Positions 4,970 through 7,169 of a stretch of DNA of 7,169 nucleotides are shown in pieces. Numbering within the stretch: the first letter of the stretch is position 1; each line of letters starts with the position of its first letter. A program made the position numbers and the translations under genes. The notes under the pieces are model-generated. The model worked only from the letters and a program-made list of their open reading frames with translations. It made no database searches and was not told where the DNA came from. The DNA comes from an uncultured Microbacteriaceae bacterium. Its GTDB lineage: Bacteria > Actinomycetota > Actinomycetes > Actinomycetales > Microbacteriaceae. The stretch covers positions 1 to 7,169 of the forward strand of contig CAIRWJ010000189.1 of assembly GCA_903882245.1 (NCBI GenBank), in the 5' to 3' direction.

Positions 4970-6721
4970 CTAACGGTATCGTGCCTCGGCCGCAAGACCG
5001 CGTTTGATGGCGTCGATGATTTCGTCTTTCTTTGCTTCCGACACCGTGTCATCGCGCTCGATGCTCGCGAACGAGAACTTACGCAGGTCGACCGGGACGC
5101 TGACGGGACTGATCGTCTCGAGCCCGACTCCCAGTGCGTAGTCACCGTACTTCAGTCCTGTTCCGTGAACCGCGTCTTCAGAGCCCTCGAACGTGACGAG
5201 CGAACAAGGAATGCCGTAGGACTGGCAAACGATGAACACGTGCATCGCGCTCGTCACCACGCGATCGAAGGCGATGAGTTTGCCGAGGAATTCGGCAATC
5301 GTGGAGGGAGCTGACATCAGCACTGACAGTTCCTCAAAGTTGTCGGGCAACCGCATCATCAAACCGCTGTGAGTGAAGTGCCGCACAAAGGCGGTCTTGC
5401 CATTGGTTTTCTTTGGGCGGGCCAGCGGGATGATGCGCGACATGACCGCTCCGGGGTCTCCGAAGGACTCGACGTCCGGCCCACCGCACTCTTTCACCAG
5501 TTTCGCGGTAATCGGACCTCGAACCGAAATGTACTCGGCCTTCGGGTGAAGTTCGACATCGTCGGCGGAAATTCCCGTGCCAACAACGATGGATGACGGA
5601 GTGATGAAGCGTCCGATCGAACCAGTCGAAATGAGGTGATGTTCCACGATCGGCACCGTCGGCGAGTGATACAGAATTCGGTCGCTCGTGTAGTTGCCGA
5701 TGATGAGGGGGCTGAGCCAGTCTCCGAAATTTCCAGGGAACGGACGTGCCCACCAGGTCAGGGTGACGTGACCCTCCGACTCACGCGCAGAATAGTGTGC
5801 GAACGTATTCGCGGCCACAATGGTGGCACGCTCTTCGTTTGTCGTCACGCCACTCGTATTGAGTTCGACCGAAAGCTTGGCGAGTTCTGTCCGATTTCCA
5901 TCAAAGCCAGCCCGCAAAATCTTGTGGGTAATGGCCCGGCGGGACAAGGTCTTCCCTACCGAACCACGCCCCGTGAGGATCGCGGTGACTCCGACACGGT
6001 CGGCAATGTTCACGAGTCGACGTGCGACGGGCTTGGGAAATCCCTTGAGAATCTTTTTGCCGAAAATCGTGATGCGCTTGCGAACAGTCTGTTTCGACGC
6101 CGACTTGTGCTGTTCGACCTTGCCCTTAAACTCCGAGACATTTCCCGACGAACCGAACACGAAGAATGACTCAACTTTGAGCGATGGGTCGCCCTTACCG
6201 ACAACAGCAACCGACGGGATGACCTGGAACGTGAGCGAATCGGCGTTCTGGCGCCATCCGTCCTCGAAGAAATAGTCGTCTGTCGCTTTCAGTTCCGACT
6301 GAGCCTCGAGCGCCGCCGCGTCGGCGATCATCTTGCGCGCGTTCTCGCTCGTGCCGACACCCCAAAAGCACGGCTCCCAAAAGCGCGTGCGGTTGTGATA
6401 CCCGATCGTCAACGACGAACCAAAGCCACGTTGGAAACCGATGATGTCGGCGCTCGATTCGCGAACGAAATCGGGCAACGACAACAAGCGGCAATCAACG
6501 TCGATCCAGAAGACTTTTTTATTGGGGAAACGCTCGCAAACCGACTGCAGAAACGGAACCTTCTGGCGACACATGTCAGCCCAGTCCTGGCCCGGCTTTT
6601 TGGCGATTTCCTCGAGAACATAATCGACGCCGAGCTTGTCGAGGTCGGCTTTCAGGGCCTTCGCTTCATTTCGGTAATACTCGTCATCCGTATAAAACGA
6701 ACACACCACAATCGAGCTCAT
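4970..6721 (-). CDS. Two-domain protein: DxD glycosyltransferase-like domain fused to polysaccharide pyruvyltransferase
   Basis: A 583-aa protein with two enzymatic parts. Residues 1 to about 190 look like a GT-A glycosyltransferase of the nucleotide-diphospho-sugar transferase kind: VVCSFYTDDEYY at the start, KKVFWIDVDCRLL at 68-80 with the DVD metal motif at 74-76, and TDDYFFEDGWRQNADSL at about 147-163. A basic linker spans about 205-272. Residues 315 to about 535 match the polysaccharide pyruvyltransferase family (PF04230), which adds pyruvate ketals to sugars from phosphoenolpyruvate: ARPFPGNFGDWLSP at 325-338, VVGTGIS at 379-385, SVRGPITAKL at 399-408, SFGDPGAVMS at 419-428, and SAMHVFIVCQSYGIPC at 491-506. 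The protein probably adds a sugar and pyruvylates that sugar or a neighbour during surface-glycan assembly. ATG 6721 has GGAAGGA 4 nt upstream. The C-terminal domain call is strong, the N-terminal one moderate. Confidence 0.85.
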   Translation of the reverse strand: MSSIVVCSFYTDDEYYRNEAKALKADLDKLGVDYVLEEIAKKPGQDWADMCRQKVPFLQSVCERFPNKKVFWIDVDCRLLSLPDFVRESSADIIGFQRGFGSSLTIGYHNRTRFWEPCFWGVGTSENARKMIADAAALEAQSELKATDDYFFEDGWRQNADSLTFQVIPSVAVVGKGDPSLKVESFFVFGSSGNVSEFKGKVEQHKSASKQTVRKRITIFGKKILKGFPKPVARRLVNIADRVGVTAILTGRGSVGKTLSRRAITHKILRAGFDGNRTELAKLSVELNTSGVTTNEERATIVAANTFAHYSARESEGHVTLTWWARPFPGNFGDWLSPLIIGNYTSDRILYHSPTVPIVEHHLISTGSIGRFITPSSIVVGTGISADDVELHPKAEYISVRGPITAKLVKECGGPDVESFGDPGAVMSRIIPLARPKKTNGKTAFVRHFTHSGLMMRLPDNFEELSVLMSAPSTIAEFLGKLIAFDRVVTSAMHVFIVCQSYGIPCSLVTFEGSEDAVHGTGLKYGDYALGVGLETISPVSVPVDLRKFSFASIERDDTVSEAKKDEIIDAIKRGLAAEARYR

Positions 6722-6725
6722 GGAA

Positions 6726-6732
6726 TCCTTCC
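6726..6732 (-). promoter_or_regulatory. Ribosome binding site of the two-domain pyruvyltransferase gene
   Basis: GGAAGGA on the minus strand lies 4 nt before the ATG at 6721-6719 and supports that start. The 52-nt gap to the upstream glycosyltransferase gene shows no convincing terminator, so read-through is expected. Confidence 0.7.
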
Positions 6733-6773
6733 CCGTCCAGCCAACGGTTCAGTTTACCCACCTGGGCAGAGGG

Positions 6774-7169
6774 TTAAGAGTGCACCGAGATGGCGGCCGT
6801 ATTGAGCGGCACATCGGTGTCTCGGCCGCGGAACGTGAAGACCCCACGCCAAAAACCGATACCCCACGAAATGTGCATCGTCGGCAGGACCGCCATGAGC
6901 GCAATCCGGGATTTGAGGCTGAGCCCCTTCGACAACCACGCGCCACCGAGAACAACCGCGGCATACGTGTACAGCGGCAACAGCCACCACCAGTTAAGTG
7001 CTGTCGCGAATCCAATCACAGCGGCAATCGCGGACAGAATGAACGTCGGTGGGACGAGATATTTCACGCGCGTGCGCTTCGGGTTCGCCAGCAGAATGTA
7101 GGCCCGAAACGTGCCTGTTGTGAGGAACTGACGCGCGAGAGACACGATGTCACGGCGCGGGTAGTACCC
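6774..7169 (-). CDS. Membrane glycosyltransferase, C-terminal part (ExoA-like GT2; continues past right edge)
   Basis: The last 131 codons of a larger gene whose start is outside the window; the frame stays open to position 7169. The visible part starts with GYYPRRDIVSLARQFLTTGTFRAYIL (edge to about codon 26), matching the segment that follows the catalytic domain in ExoA-type GT2 enzymes. Two hydrophobic segments follow, around FILSAIAAVIGFATAL and WWLLPLYTYAAVVLGG. Then comes LMAVLPTMHISWGIGFWRGVFTF, whose H-x-x-W-G-x-G-F-x-x-G pattern is typical of the C-terminal membrane region of this group. These enzymes add sugars to lipid-linked precursors at the inner face of the cytoplasmic membrane. 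A GTG at 7145 is internal, not the true start, since the family motif runs across it. The donor and acceptor sugars cannot be read from this fragment. Confidence 0.8.
   Translation of the reverse strand, partial: GYYPRRDIVSLARQFLTTGTFRAYILLANPKRTRVKYLVPPTFILSAIAAVIGFATALNWWWLLPLYTYAAVVLGGAWLSKGLSLKSRIALMAVLPTMHISWGIGFWRGVFTFRGRDTDVPLNTAAISVHS

Noticed and set aside
6722..6773. Possible terminator hairpin between the ExoA-like gene and the fusion gene
   Set aside because: The only inverted repeat (ACCC...GGGT around CTGCCCAG) is short, has a mismatched interior and no T-run after it.
6774..7145. Complete 123-aa membrane protein starting at GTG 7145
   Set aside because: The frame stays open to the window edge, and the residues before the GTG (YYPRRD) continue the family motif, so this is the end of a larger glycosyltransferase.

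Overview
The window reads as chromosomal DNA from a moderately GC-rich actinobacterium. A Microbacteriaceae-type organism is my best guess. The reasons are a flavin-dependent thymidylate synthase (ThyX) directly followed by RNase J, a thioredoxin/DUF4395 pair, a TIGR01777 epimerase-like protein with actinobacterial-style sequence, GTG start codons and possible leaderless starts. The family assignments come from recognised motifs; the taxonomic placement is inference.

Layout. Positions 1-1460 hold three co-directional minus-strand genes: a Cys-free Rrf2-family regulator, thyX, and the first 76 codons of RNase J, which runs off the left edge. A 126-bp divergent intergenic region (1461-1586) carries a 12-bp palindrome, a short direct repeat and -10-like boxes placed for leaderless transcription both ways. 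Positions 1587-3461 hold three plus-strand genes: a membrane-anchored thioredoxin, a four-helix DUF4395 protein overlapping it by 4 nt (ATGA), and a TIGR01777-family SDR-like protein. Positions 3439-7169 hold part of a minus-strand polysaccharide cluster whose upstream part lies beyond the right edge. Its genes, in transcription order, are the C-terminal end of a membrane glycosyltransferase (ExoA-like GT2), a fusion of a DxD glycosyltransferase-like domain with a polysaccharide pyruvyltransferase domain, a six-helix membrane protein resembling an ABC-exporter transmembrane domain with no ATPase domain, and a small GT2-like glycosyltransferase. The two gene blocks converge and overlap tail to tail by 23 bp.

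How the genes may work together. The thioredoxin and DUF4395 protein each carry a CxxC-type pair. By the positive-inside rule both pairs should sit at the cytoplasmic face, so they could form a thiol relay, possibly controlled by the divergent Rrf2 protein. The minus-strand cluster most likely builds a pyruvylated cell-surface glycan. The least expected items are the GT-pyruvyltransferase fusion and the ATPase-less ABC-like membrane protein between two glycosyltransferase genes. No RNA gene, CRISPR array, insertion sequence or phage feature was seen, and no stretch longer than 126 bp lacks a gene.
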